A stretch of 64,000 nucleotides of DNA from Posidonia oceanica (lineage: Eukaryota; Streptophyta; Magnoliopsida; Alismatales; Posidoniaceae): contig JAZBRS010000060.1 of the NCBI GenBank assembly GCA_037176725.1, positions 56,448,001-56,512,000 of the forward strand, read 5' to 3'. Of this stretch, positions 21,663-32,900 are shown piece after piece. Position 1 is the stretch's first letter. Each line of letters begins with the position of its first letter. Under the pieces are notes generated by a model, which worked only from the letters and a program-made list of their open reading frames with translations, searched no databases and was not told where the DNA came from. Made by a program: the position numbers and the translations under genes.

Positions 21663-23016
21663 GTAGTGCCCAAGTTTAGATTATACAGGATAAACGGAAT
21701 ATTGTAGATGGATAAACAAAGATTTGGGCCACTGCTGTAGGCAACTCAAGGCTAGAGTATTTTTGACTCAGTTGATGGGTCATGATGATGCAAGAATTGT
21801 CCCGCAATAGCCCGAGAATTACACCCTGGTACAGTCCTCAGTTCGAAGCCAAGAAACGACGTAAAGAACATTTCTAGTGGAGCAACTCAGTATCTTTAGT
21901 AAGCCTGTCCATGGTTGTACCGACTGGACGACGATACCCACCCTATTCTTCTTGTGGTCGCCCAGATTAGGAGATCCTGAGCTGCTCTCAAATCAGCATC
22001 AGACCCGACCGCACCTCATACTTATCTTCTGGGCTACGTCTTTCATGCCGGCCAAGCCCTGCCCAACAACAATGAACCTCAACGATTGGAGTAAAGCAGG
22101 CTCCAATCAATTGTAGCAGCGCTGTTTCACGAGAAGTCCACCTGTATCTCTCCTGCAAGATTTTCTAACAAAAGCCCTACCTCTAAACCTTTATTGCACC
22201 TGCAATAGTCGCCTGCAGCACCCTACAGCAGTTCAGAGTCCCTTGGGACAAAGCGTCTGCAGGATCTTCCGTAAATCTTGCCATACAGCTTTCTTGACAA
22301 CCCCGCTCAGTTAGAGATCTGTCAGACGATAGGTCACCCTTCTGTATATAGGAACGTGCCACTTTACTCCGACAGTCCCGTTGGCACACAGATCACTCTA
22401 AACCTATGCTGAACTCTCTCCCTAGCCTCGGAACTCGCTCCACCGCCTCTCTTCCGCCACCACTCAGGTATAAATCTACCCCTTGGGTGCTGCAGAGGGA
22501 GGCAGGAAAAAAGGCAGCATGGACTCCTGATTCCTGCATCCCTACATTAACACCTCTTCTTGGGTCTCACTTGCTTTCTCCTTCAAGCTCCTCAGCTCAC
22601 CTGGGCCTGGGATCTCACTCGATCTCTTCCTCGAGGATCTCAGCTCTCTTCTTGAATCTGATTTTCCCCTACTTTTCTAACTTAGCATCAAAGCGTCCCC
22701 AGCCTTTGGCCAGACGTCCTCCTCCCGCATCCTTTTTACCTGTCCGCAAGCATGCAAGGAACCGCCGCAGCCTAGGCATCGCTCCTCTGGCAACCGTTGT
22801 TGCCTTTGGAGAGCCATCGACGGCCCCATCAAGCTCCGCTCCCCAACGATGGCCCCTACACCCACCGCCACTCCTCCCCTGGAGACCACGTCCAGTCCAC
22901 CATGACGCCGAAAGGGGGCGAGATTAGGTCACATATAAAGGTTGTTAGAGGATGCTAGATTCACAAGCCTTCTTGAGTACAAGGTTCAGGTTGTAAAGCT
23001 TGCTCGGGATGTGACA
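21663..23016 (+). mobile_element. Probable Gypsy LTR (1.35 kb) with primer site
   Basis: It starts TGTAGTGCCCAAG and ends GGGATGTGACA, followed at 23020 by TGGTATGAGC, a decayed Met-tRNA primer site (TGGTATCAGAGC). A TATA-like GTATAAATC lies near 22469 followed by GC-rich sequence, as in a promoter-leader. The left border is inferred from the TG..CA rule only. No partner LTR is visible. The 173-codon open frame inside (22406-22927) looks like composition, not a gene. Confidence 0.4.
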
Positions 23017-23424
23017 AAATGGTATGAGCTGGTCAACTAGCTAAAAGTGTTGAAGCTAAATGCTGTACTAGGTTAAGTGCTACACCAAGTGAGTAGGTGT
23101 GAAACATGTAGAGTTTTATGAAGCACTCTAAGACCTATGTCTTCTTGCAACCTGGATTAGATTGTGGTTCGACTCTGATGAGACCAACATAAAGTTAGAA
23201 AATCCAAGACTAGTGTATAAGGAAGTAGGCTGATATTGATGGATCATATTAAGATAGTTAGACGACATTAGATTCATGAGCCTTTTCACAAACTGAGATA
23301 AGGCTGTTTACAATTGAGTCTGGACGAGAAAGTTTCCTGTGAAAAGTTAATTGGTCTCACATGGAAAATCTATCACAGATCTTTACTCTGAGTAGAACAT
23401 AAATCTTAAAAATGGAAGGGGCAC
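23017..23424. other. Internal remnant after the probable LTR
   Basis: A block around 23235-23300 (TTAGATTCATGAGCC) repeats a block at 22941-23000 (CTAGATTCACAAGCC) 300 bp away. Otherwise nothing is recognisable. The Gypsy 2 element is inserted at its end. Confidence 0.4.
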
Positions 23425-24032
23425 TGATGAGCGGCCAAGCCCCCACTGCCTAGACCATTCGATGGGTCCCATAGGGCTTCACACTATGGCCTCGAAAGAA
23501 CTGATGGGTCCCACCAGGTCCAGGAAGGTGGGCCCCGCTTCCTCAGACTACCCAGCCATGGGGCTTCTGTTCGGCATTCCCAATTGTATCGGATGGCATC
23601 ATACAGGAACTTGTCGGATGTGATGGTCAAATTATTCTAGGAATCGGGCAGTGCTGCTGCAATGTCAAGCCAGAGAGTAGATCTGTAACTAACGCTGTGA
23701 TTTTTGGGTGAACACGTTGTGTCCCGTAATTGGACCACATCACAGAACCCATCAAATCCGTGGAGCAATCTATAAATACAAGGTTACGACGTTACAAGGA
23801 GGTACACTATTATTCATAATTTCACCTAAAACTTAATTTTCCCCTAACCCTACCACCATCTGACTTAAGCATTGGAGGGGTTCGGACCGAACAAATGGCG
23901 TCCTTCTGACTGCTACATCTTGTGCAGACCAATCAGACAATTCGCTAGTTGGATGAGACGTACAAGACCCTTCAAGCGACCATGTCTTGCTGACTAGCCG
24001 TGCCAACTCAACCAATCTTTGGGGCAAGATCG
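23425..24032 (+). repeat. Gypsy 2 5' LTR
   Basis: It shares with the 3' copy long blocks such as CCCATAGGGCTTCACACTATGG, GTAATTGGACCACATCA and CCAACTCAACCAATCTTTGG. A TATA box (TATAAATA) lies at 23771. The first 40 bp differ strongly between the copies, so the start is set by TG and the flank match. Confidence 0.85.
23771..23778 (+). promoter_or_regulatory. TATA box in the Gypsy 2 5' LTR
   Basis: TATAAATA is conserved in the 3' LTR at 46125 (TATAAATA). It lies about 260 bp before the LTR end, a normal place for the U3 promoter. Confidence 0.6.
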
Positions 24033-24033
24033 G

Positions 24034-24049
24034 TTGGCATTGTCTATGG
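24034..24049 (+). promoter_or_regulatory. Gypsy 2 primer binding site
   Basis: TTGGCATTGTCTATGG follows the LTR. It looks like the TTGGCGCCGTCTGTGG site usual in Tat-clade elements, with CG to CA/TG changes. It is not the Met-tRNA site used by the Copia elements here. Confidence 0.6.
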
Positions 24050-24177
24050 TAAAACTAATTGCATGCCAGTCCACACCCATTCGTAGTGACAAAGTTCACA
24101 AGCTTCAATGGAGATCACACTGGACAAGAGCAGGTGGCGCACTTAACTATCGAGCTTAGGAAGAGGGACAAGTAAGC

Positions 24178-25450
24178 CACTCAGGCAACTACTCAAGCAG
24201 CCATGCAAGTTGTCGCTCTGGTTCAGTGCAACAGGAAAGGAGAGACCAACAACAGTCACAAGGAGAAGACGAACAATCTCGAACTCATCGGGAAAAAACT
24301 CCTTTGAACTCCCAAACAAGGATGGATGAGACAAATGGCAAAACATGTTGGTCGTTCGGGCACGACATGGAAGAACGATTGGCACAAATGGAGGATCAAC
24401 TCCTAGAGATGCAGAAGGGTAAAGGCAATTTAGCTAGCATATTCGCAAGGCCCAAACAATCACCCTTCACAGAGGCTATACGAGCAGAGCCCCTTCCTCA
24501 CAGGTTCAAGATGCCGCACCTAGACCCTATGATGGACTTGAGGACCTAATGAAGGATATACTAAGCATCCAACACGTCTCAGACACCATCATCTACCAGG
24601 TTTTCCCAACCACTCTCCAGGGGTCAGCTGGTGTATGGTTCTCCAGGCTACCATGATCCTCATTCAGCTCATTCAAGTAACTTTCTTAGGCCTTCTGCTC
24701 CCACTATGTCAGCCGACGAAAGAGGACAAAGGAGACCAAGCAGCTGCGAACCATATACCAGAGAACGGGAAGACATTGAAGAGCTACACCAGAAGGTGGC
24801 ACTAAGCAAGGCATGTTACCATCCGAGTTACTGAGGTGCTTCACCACTTAGAAGTGCCAATTGCTAAACATTGACGGAGGCCCTCAAGAAGGCTGAGGAC
24901 CACATTATGGCAGACGAGATCGAAGAAGCACGAGCCACCATAGTAGCTCACCGAGAGGCAGTCAAGAAGTTGGAAGTCCTGTAGGCTCAATCGTCTTGCT
25001 CGTGACAAGAAGATAAGCGGTCCCAGAGAGTTATCACTCAACATGCAGACCAACCGCCACGCCCTTCACCCATAACCCCTCATTTCCATCACTTCACCCT
25101 TCTGAATGTCTCTAGAGCACGTTTACTAATGGAGATAAAAAACACAAAAAACTAGAAGTGGCCAGGTAAGATGAAAACAGAAATAGGGAGACAGGCAGAC
25201 AACAGCGCCTATGAGTTCCATCGAGACGTGGGACACACTACCAATGACTGTCAACATTTGAAGGAACAGATCAAAGCATTGATCAGGAGAGAACACCTCG
25301 GTCGATATGTGGACAAACAGCATAGGGAGCCAGCCAGAGAAGACTGGGAGAGACCGACACGTGTCTCAGGTTATCGAGGTCATCTGCGGAGAACCAAGTG
25401 GGGAGTTCAGCCGTTCGGCAATGAAGCAACATGTGTGGGTAGTGCATAAC
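24178..25450 (+). pseudogene. Gypsy 2 gag remnant
   Basis: The N-terminal part (24226-24549) has a Gln/Glu-rich coiled-coil-like stretch (MEERLAQMEDQLLEMQKG) and AIRAEPLPHRFKMPHLDP, the conserved entry into the Tat-type gag domain. TTLQGSAGVWFSRLP-like sequence follows in shifted frame around 24610-24650. At 25171-25449 YEFHRDVGHTTNDCQHLKEQ matches the CX2H-type zinc motif just before the protease, with the first Cys replaced. Stops separate the pieces. Confidence 0.8.
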
Positions 25451-25539
25451 GCTAGGCTTACCCCCTCGAAGACAGAGAGAGCCAGGCATGAAGAAGATCA
25501 GTTTTACCAGCAGAGATTTGGAGGGTGTAGCATCTCCTC

Positions 25540-26070
25540 ATGACGATTGCCATATCCCATATGACCGCCGCCAATGCGCTGATCAAAAGAGTGTTGGTTG
25601 ATGGAGGCAGTTCTTGCGATATTCTGTTCTGGGAACCATTCATGAAGTTAGGGTTTGAGCATAACATCTGAAGCCAATGAAGACTCAACTGATTAGGTTT
25701 AACAATCACACCAACTTGGCTGAGGGGACCATCACTCTGCCAACCAGCATAGGGGAGGGTGACAAGAGGGCAACGATTATGATCAAGTTTGTCATAGTCA
25801 AGTTACCAAGTTGTTACAACATCATTTTGGGGAGACCGACATTGGGTAAGTTGCATGCAGAGAATGTTGAGTATTCACAGATCGCAGAGAAAGTGAGGGA
25901 GGATGACCCCACAGACCGGAAGGACAGTAGTGGAGAAAGTGCAGACTTGAACGAACATCCTCAACAAAAATTGTCATTCTTGTCAGAAGCACCAAGGACT
26001 GAGCCAGTCGAGGAAATTGAGGAGATCGCGTTGGGTGATCCGACTAGCCAAAGAACCTCAAAATAGGAAC
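25540..26070 (+). pseudogene. Gypsy 2 protease
   Basis: RVLVDGGSSCDILFWEPF contains the active-site DGGSS at about 25600, typical of Tat-clade proteases. After a frameshift at about 25680, GTITLPTSIGEGDKRATIMI and YNIILGRPTLGKLHA follow, the second conserved strand. The rest is an acidic linker to RT. Confidence 0.85.
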
Positions 26071-26795
26071 CAATCTACCCAACAGTGTCAAAACCATCCT
26101 TGTAGATTTCGTAGGACAAAACCTAGACGTGTTCGCCTGGGATCCCACAGATCTAAAAGGAGTAGACCGGTGGGTCATCACGCACAACCTGAACGTGAAT
26201 CCCCAAGCCAGGGCCAAGAGGCAGAAGAAGAGAAACCAAGCACCAGCGAAACAAGCTACTTCCTCTGAGGAGGTCAACTGGTTGCTAAAGATTAAATTTA
26301 TCAAGGAAGTTCTTTACCCTACATGGCTAGCGAACAGAGTACTCGTTCAAAAAGCCAACAAGAAGTGGAGAATGTGCATGGATTTCACGAATCTCAACAA
26401 ATGTTGCCCGAAAGATGGTTTCCCTTTGCCGAGCATCGATCAATTGGTGGATAACGTGTTCGGTAATAAGTTGCTCAGCATGATGAATGCGTTCTCGGGA
26501 TACAATCAAATCTGAATGAACCCGATGAATGAAGAAAATACCTCCTTCATCACAGATCAAGGTACATTCTGTTACAGCGTCATGCCTTTTGGCTTGAAGA
26601 AAGCGAGAGCAACATACCAACACATTATCCAGTCAGCTCAGCCAGAACGTGGCTTACGTAGATGACATGCTTGTTTAGAGTAAGGAAGAAGGCGACCACA
26701 TAACAGATTTAGCCAAGACCTTCAGCAAGCTACGAAGGTTCTGGATGCAACCAAGAAAAGTGTGTGTTTGACGTCTGAACAGGGAAGTTCCTAGG
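26071..26795 (+). pseudogene. Gypsy 2 reverse transcriptase
   Basis: Motifs in order: FVGQNLDVFAWDPTDLKG, FIKEVLYPTWLANRVLV, WRMCMDFTNLNKCCPKDGFP, LSMMNAFSGYNQI (normally MDAFSGYNQI; the first catalytic Asp is now Asn), YSVMPFGLKKARATYQ, and AYVDDMLV with the catalytic YVDD at about 26660. A stop follows NQI at 26512 and another after the YVDD box. Confidence 0.88.
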
Positions 26796-26799
26796 CATC

Positions 26800-27320
26800 A
26801 TGATTACACACAAGGGGGTTGAAGCCAATCCAAACAAGATCCAAGCTATCTTGGATATGCAGCCACCACGGACAATCAAGGAGGTGCAACGCCTAAAGGG
26901 ATGGACTGTAGCTCTCAGTCGCTTCATGTCCTGTACGACAATAAAGTGTCGCCCCTCCTTTGATCTACCGAAGGGACAAGCCAAGAAAGGAGCACGATTA
27001 GATTGGAATGATGAATGCCAAGGAGCCTTTACTGTTGCAAAGCAATATCTGATAAACACTCCTCTTCTTGCTTGCTCGGTACCAGGAGATGTGCTACAAC
27101 TCTATTGTCCATAACCGACTGGGCCATTGGGCAGTCCTTGTAAAAGAGGAAGTCGGACAACAAAATCTGGTGTATTATGTTAGTAAGGTCCTACAGGGCC
27201 CGGAAAGCAGGTACTCAGAGATGGAGAAATTGGTGTATGCTATAGTGGTGACTGCCTGCAGGTTGCAACCTTATTTACAGGCTCATTCGATCCCAGTCAT
27301 GACCGACTAGCCTTTGCAGC
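26800..27320 (+). pseudogene. Gypsy 2 first RNase H domain
   Basis: ITHKGVEANPNKIQAILDMQ and PPRTIKEVQRLKGWTVALSRF are the connection region. SVPGDVLQLYC, then VYYVSKVLQGPESRYSEMEK and LVYAIVVTACRLQPYLQAH with the motif before the TDQPL site (here TD-stop-PL at 27303) form the normal Gypsy RNase H. Frame changes near 27110. Confidence 0.85.
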
Positions 27321-27427
27321 AGACGCTGCATAAGCTAGAGACATCCAGGCAGATGCTTAAGTTAGTGGAGCTAAAGGAGTTCGACATCACCAACCAACCA
27401 TAGACGACCATCAAGGCTCAGGCACTC

Positions 27428-27960
27428 ATGGATTTTGTAACAGAAATAGGCCAAGGAGAGGCATATCCAAATGAACATGTCTTATGGAGTCACTACGTCG
27501 ACAGATTGTCAACACAAGAGGGAGCAGGAGCAATATTGCTACTAATTAGCCCCGAAGGAGCCAGGTTTGAGCATGCAGTCCGGCTAGATTTTCCAACCAC
27601 GAATAATGCTGCGGAATATGAGGCTTTGATCGCCAGACTCCAGTTGTCAACTGAACTCATATTAGAGAGATTAAAGGTGTTTACGGACTCACAATTAGTG
27701 GCCAGCCACAATTGGCTTAAGTACAATGCCTTCGGAGAACTTTCGCCGAATGTGAAATTCTTCAAGTACCTAGATCGGAGAACACCGAGGCAGACGTTCT
27801 ATCTAAGTTAGCCTCGACATTCAAAGGCACAACTGCAAACATTGTCCTTGGAACATTAGCAACACCAAGCACTCAGGCGTCCATAGAGATCAATGCCATT
27901 GGGAGGCAGAGACTGGAGGACACCCTCATGGAGGAATTTAAGTGATGGCATGCTGCTGTC
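27428..27960 (+). pseudogene. Gypsy 2 second (archaeal-type) RNase H
   Basis: YVDRLSTQEGAGAILLLISP, then FPTTNNAAEYEALIARLQLS and VFTDSQLVASHNW are the motifs of the additional RNase H found in Tat-clade elements. The consensus YVDGSS is changed to YVDRLS; AEYEA and TDSQLV keep Glu and Asp. The frame is open for 127 codons (27428-27811). Confidence 0.9.
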
Positions 27961-29150
27961 CGATACTATAGAAGCAAAGCAGATAAAGCGAAGGTAATAT
28001 ATAGTTGCCGAACAATTATTCAGACGATCACTATCTTGCCAGCTCCTAAGATGTATACAAGGAGAGGGAAGGCGCTTACTGAAATTCACGAAGGGGTGTG
28101 TGGCAACCATTCCAACGCACGATCACTTGCTTACAAGGCTCTACGACAAGGTTACTACTGGCCAACCTTGCATGCAATGGCTAATGAGCGCATTCCGCGT
28201 TGCAATAAATGTCAACAATTCGCTTTGCTCCCTCAGGCACCAGCAAATGAATTAACGCCCATCAGCTCTCCAGTTTGTTCACCCAGTAGGGGATTGACAT
28301 CTTGGGGCCTATCTTGCAAGCCCCCAGCCAATTAAAGTGACTGAATGTTTCAGTGGATTATTTCACCAAGTGGGTGGAAGTTGAGGCGGTGGCAAAGATT
28401 ACAGATCAGCAAACAAGAGGCTTCATATTCAAAAACATCATATGCCGGTTCAGAGTGCCTATAGCTATCATCGCAGACAACGATACACAGTTCACAAGTC
28501 GAAATTTGTGAGCCTTCTGTGAAGATCATGGCATCAAGCTTAAGTTTATCTCTGTTGCCCATCCCAAAACGAACGGCCAAACAGAAGTTACCAACAAAGC
28601 TATCCTTCACACTTTGCACACCAAGCTAGAAGGAGCAATGGGTTTGTGGAACAACTACGTTCCAAAGGTAATGTGGTCTTACCGAACAACCACACACACA
28701 ACAACTGGAGAAACCCCATTCTTCTTAGCTTTTGGCGTCGAGGCAGTCATTCCAGCAGAAATATCTATACCCAACTATCGTTTGCTACAGTACAAAGAGA
28801 ATACAAATGACGAAAACAGCCAGGTAAGTAAGGATCTCTTGGAAGAGGCTCAGCTCCAAGCGTAGATCAGAATCGCTGCCCAAAAACAGAGAATGGTCAG
28901 ACACCAGAAACAACAGATCCGACCACACCTGATCAATGTAAGGGACCTCATGCTCCGGCGGACAGATATCTCCAAGCAAGACTTGAATTGGGGAAAGCTA
29001 TCACCAAACTGGGAGGGCCTATATGTGGCCACCAAAATCATTCGTCCAGGAACGTATCACCTCAGTTATTTGTCGAGAGAGGAAGGGGTAGAGGGTGTTG
29101 CCTTGTCGCGACCATGGAACGTAGCGAACCTTCAAAAATACTATAAGTAG
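27961..29150 (+). pseudogene. Gypsy 2 integrase
   Basis: Zinc domain: HEGVCGNHSNARSLAYKALR, then CNKCQQFA. The catalytic core shows Asp in SVDYFTKWVEVE (about 28350), Asp in IADNDTQFTS (about 28480) and Glu in NGQTEVTNKA (about 28575), so all three acidic residues remain. HTKLEGAMGLWNNYVPKVMW and TGETPFFLAFGVEAVIPAEI follow, and the C-terminal barrel ends NWEGLYVATKIIRPGTYHL at 29065. Three stops or frame changes interrupt it. Confidence 0.9.
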
Positions 29151-29254
29151 AGATATTTCTTTTCTTTCTCGCAACATGTAGAGACAATTTCCATTTTCCG
29201 TAGTTGATAGAGAATTCCTTTCAATATTCAATATTCCTAGGATGTATCATATTT

Positions 29255-29932
29255 GTCCGGCAAGCTAATGGATCACGAATCCATCCCCTGGACATCGATT
29301 GAAGCCTCAACAGGAGGACGGGTTACGTACCCTGACCCTCGAGAGTCACTGTCCAGCAAGCAAATGAATCTATATTCATTATTCCTAAGATGTATCATAT
29401 CTGCCTGGCAGGCGAAGGAATCACGAATCCACCCACTGGACAACTATTGAAGCCTCATAAGGAGGACAGGTTACAAACCCTAACCCCCAATAGTCATCCC
29501 ATGTGACAGGCGAATGGATCACAAATCCATCCTTTGGATGAGTGTAGAAGCCTCGATAGGAGGACGGGTTACAAACCCCTAAGAGTCATCCATCTGGCAG
29601 CTGAAAGGATCGTGAATCCATATCCTAGACAACTGTAGAAGCCTTAATAGGAGACGGGTTACGAACATGACCCCCAAGAGTTATCCGTTCGACAAGCGAA
29701 TGGATCACTGGATGAGTGTTGAAGCCTCAACAAAAGGACAAGTTACGAACCCTGACCCCCAAGAGTCATCCATCCGACAAGCAAATGGATCACAAATCCA
29801 TCCTTTGGATAACTGTTGCAGCCTCGACAACAGGATAAGTTACGAACCTGACCCCCGAGCGTCATCCATCCGACAAGTGAATGGATCACGAATCCATCCC
29901 TTAAACAACTGTAGATGCCTTGGCAGGAAGAC
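29255..29932 (+). repeat. Tandem array in the Gypsy 2 3' region, left part
   Basis: Units of about 95-105 bp (one about 140 bp) share GCGAATGGATCACGAATCCA, GAAGCCTC, GGACGGGTTACGAACC and CCCCCGAGAGTCATCC. GGATCAC-type words occur near 29270, 29410, 29513, 29607, 29699, 29784 and 29880. The array is cut at 29932 by the long-LTR element and goes on at 42538. Confidence 0.9.
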
Positions 29933-32900
29933 CATAACGACCAAGATTTGAAGCAGCATATTAGGTCAAATATTTAATTTGGATTTCTAGGATATTGGAC
30001 GTTGGTAGGCATGCATCTTATGTTAGACGTAAGAAATCCTACGTTCAGTACCTAGAGTATTAAACACTAGTATTCTTGCGTCGTATGTCAGACGCAATTA
30101 AACCTGAGTTTAACGCTTGTGAATCTCACTGTTAAACGCGTATATTCATTCATTTTATGTAAGATGCACGAACAATCGAGTATAACACCTTGAGTTGCAT
30201 CCAGAAGTTTCTACTGCCTATATATGTTGCATGTCGATGGCATTTCGGAGAAGAATTCTTCTCTTCTTCCTCTCCTTCATCCCTAGTCTGGCGATGGTGG
30301 CTGTGTACGTCGTGCTTGGCCGGAGGGAGCGTGGAGGAGGTGCTCCAACTCGAAGAGGGAGAGGTGAGTATTGGGTTTCCAAGTTGTGCACTCTTTATTC
30401 TTCTCCTTCTTCTTCCCTTGGTACATGCACTCACCCTTTTTATTTCCGATGATGCATGAGTCCCTATGGAGTGGTGGAGGCTAGAGAGAGGAAGGAAGGG
30501 TGATCGAGTCTTGGCAGGAGCTCAGAAGTTCATGGGAGCTCGCTATGTTGGGCTCGCCTCGTGGGTGCAAAGTACACATCCTTTAGAGCCATACTAGTTT
30601 CTTTAGTAGATATAATTCTTGTTGCATGTCATGGATGAGGGGTCTTATGTTTGCGTTTGGTTGCCATGAGGATGATTTGGGTGTTGCATGCCTGGGTTGG
30701 GGATTTTAGCTGGATCTTTTGCTTCAGGGCGTAGGACGCAAGTCCTGGTGCGTCCTACGTCTAACGCCTGCTTATAGTATCTACATGTTTCCTTATAAAA
30801 ATGGTTTTGGTCGATCTCTTAAATTTGATATAGGATGCATGCTAGTGTATTAGATGCCTCCCATGACATTTCTTTGGGAATTTATAAGCTTGATTCAGGG
30901 GTTTTTAGAGTGATCTCTGCAGCAGGACCATAAGATGCGAGGGCAGGTGCGTCCAACCAGTGTCTTACACCTGTATGCAGAATTCTGCATGCCCCTTTTT
31001 GGAATTAATTTATATGGATTAGGGAATTAGTGATAGGTTACATGTAGTGTTGTTGATGATGTTTAATCATGTTTGGACCCCTTAATGTGATGATTAAAGT
31101 GTAGGTTAGCTTTAATGTGATTTTAGTTGAGAAATAGTGACCTAGGTTGTTAGACGCAGGGATCCTTGCGTCTTATGTAGGATGCATGGATCCTAGCGTC
31201 CAACGCTCTAGGTTGATTAATTTAGTCAATTGCCATTATCTTGAAGATAATGCAAGAGTAAATGACATAGGAATACTAGCTTGTCCCTTTAACTTCCCTG
31301 ATATAGACTTTGAACTATAGATGAGTTAGGAGATGTCTTCTATAATTTAGTATTGTTTTGTGTATGGTGTGTACTGAATTATGTCTTTAGGGGCACTGTT
31401 ATGGGTGTAGGACGCTGACCTGGCGGTGTCTTATGTAAGATGCAAGTTAGCTTGCGTCCTACACTTGAAGTTCTGGTAAGCTTTAGGTGTTGATTTTTGT
31501 TGGGTTTGGTCTTGTGGTTGAATGGGACTTCAAGACCTTTGTTTTGGCTCTTATGTGGTTACTTCTGGGTGAGTTTTAGGCTCAGAAGGTGTGCTTACTC
31601 TTTAGTTCTTGTTTTGAGTGTTTTTATTAGAATGTCATCGTGAGTTGAGCAAAGTGTACTAGAACTCAAAAGCACCTAAGGTGTGGTTTTGGGTACGGTT
31701 TAGTCGCACGATTTTGGCTTGACAGAGGAGCTGTCAAGGCCGTGTTTTGTGCCAATTTTGATATGTGATTTCAAAGGATTTTCAAATGATTTGAGGAAAA
31801 TATTGAATGTTTTGGAAAATAGTTTTCCAAAGTATTTGGAAAAGAGATACAGAGTTTTTTGACTTTTGGTCGTGACTTTCTGTGCAACGTTTGGCACAGT
31901 GCTTTGAGATGCCTTTGAGATGACTTTCGAAATGATTTTCGAAATGCTTTTCCAAAAGATATTTGAAAAGGAAATGCATGAGTTTTGCAAATGTTTTGGA
32001 AGTATTTTCCGGTGTTTTCTGTTTGTGAAGACGAAGAGATTGTGGGATTGTGCTAGTGGATCCAGAAGGTATGATACATTTGGAGAAGTTAAGCACAAGT
32101 CCAAGGTTAAGGGCCAATAACCAAGAGGCCGAGGAATCACGGTAGCTAATCAGGGGATATGATACCTCTGTATAGCTGGATGTGATGTCCGAGGATAAGA
32201 TTCCAGAGCCAATAGGCCAAAAGGTCGTGTTGCGAAGACCAAGGAGTACAAGACTCCTAGGTGGTCGAGCACGATTGACTAGACTAACGTTCGAGGGTTG
32301 AGGTGTCGTCCGGATCCGGTGATATCGTGGCAGCAGACCCAGGGAATAGGATACCTCTGTGTAACTGGGCATGATACCATGGTTGCTCCGGATACTGAGC
32401 CTTGAGGTGCTGGCTGAACCTAAATGTGAGAGAGACTCTAGTTGCTCCAGGCACTCTGAGACTAGGACGTCAAAAGGGTGGACCTTGTGGTGTTGTCCTA
32501 AAAGAGGACAGCTCGTCCGAGGAGAGTGAGCAGCTTTCCTGATGAGGATTAGCACTTTAAGGGTCCTGTAAAGAGGTGGGACTTCAAGACGGGCAAACTC
32601 CTCACAGGGTGGCTTGTGTATGGCAATGCAGTGCACTTCGGTGGCTGCTTATGGCTAGTGTTGGTTGCTTGGTATCGAGCAACACGACACATTATTGAGG
32701 ATCCTTCTGAGAGGTTGGACTTCAAGACAGATAAGTTGCGACTTGTCTATGGCAGTGCAGTGGCGTTTCAACGACTGCTTGTGGCCAATACTTGTGTGTG
32801 GTTGTTGTGGGTATGTTGTTTGCAACAGAGAGCATTCAGACACCGTTGGTTGTCTGTTTGCTGTCTGTTCCGTACAGAGAGTGCGTGGATTCAGACTGCG

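Noticed and set aside
22406..22927. 173-codon Ser/Pro-rich open frame on the plus strand
   Set aside because: It falls in GC-rich sequence of a probable LTR, with no domain and strongly biased composition.
29255..29932. CRISPR-like or centromeric array
   Set aside because: Units are continuous tandem repeats without unique spacers, few in number, and placed at the known variable 3' region of a Tat-clade element.
30190..30459. Small frame (about 85 codons) present in both copies of the long LTR (30195 and 36264)
   Set aside because: Identity between LTRs follows from how they are copied and is no evidence of selection. LTR B has no equivalent frame. It may be a leader segment rather than a protein.
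31782..32636. 284-codon open frame on the minus strand
   Set aside because: It lies wholly inside the 5' long LTR, and the matching place in the 3' LTR (about 37880-38620) is broken into other frames. No family motif is present. Most likely chance.
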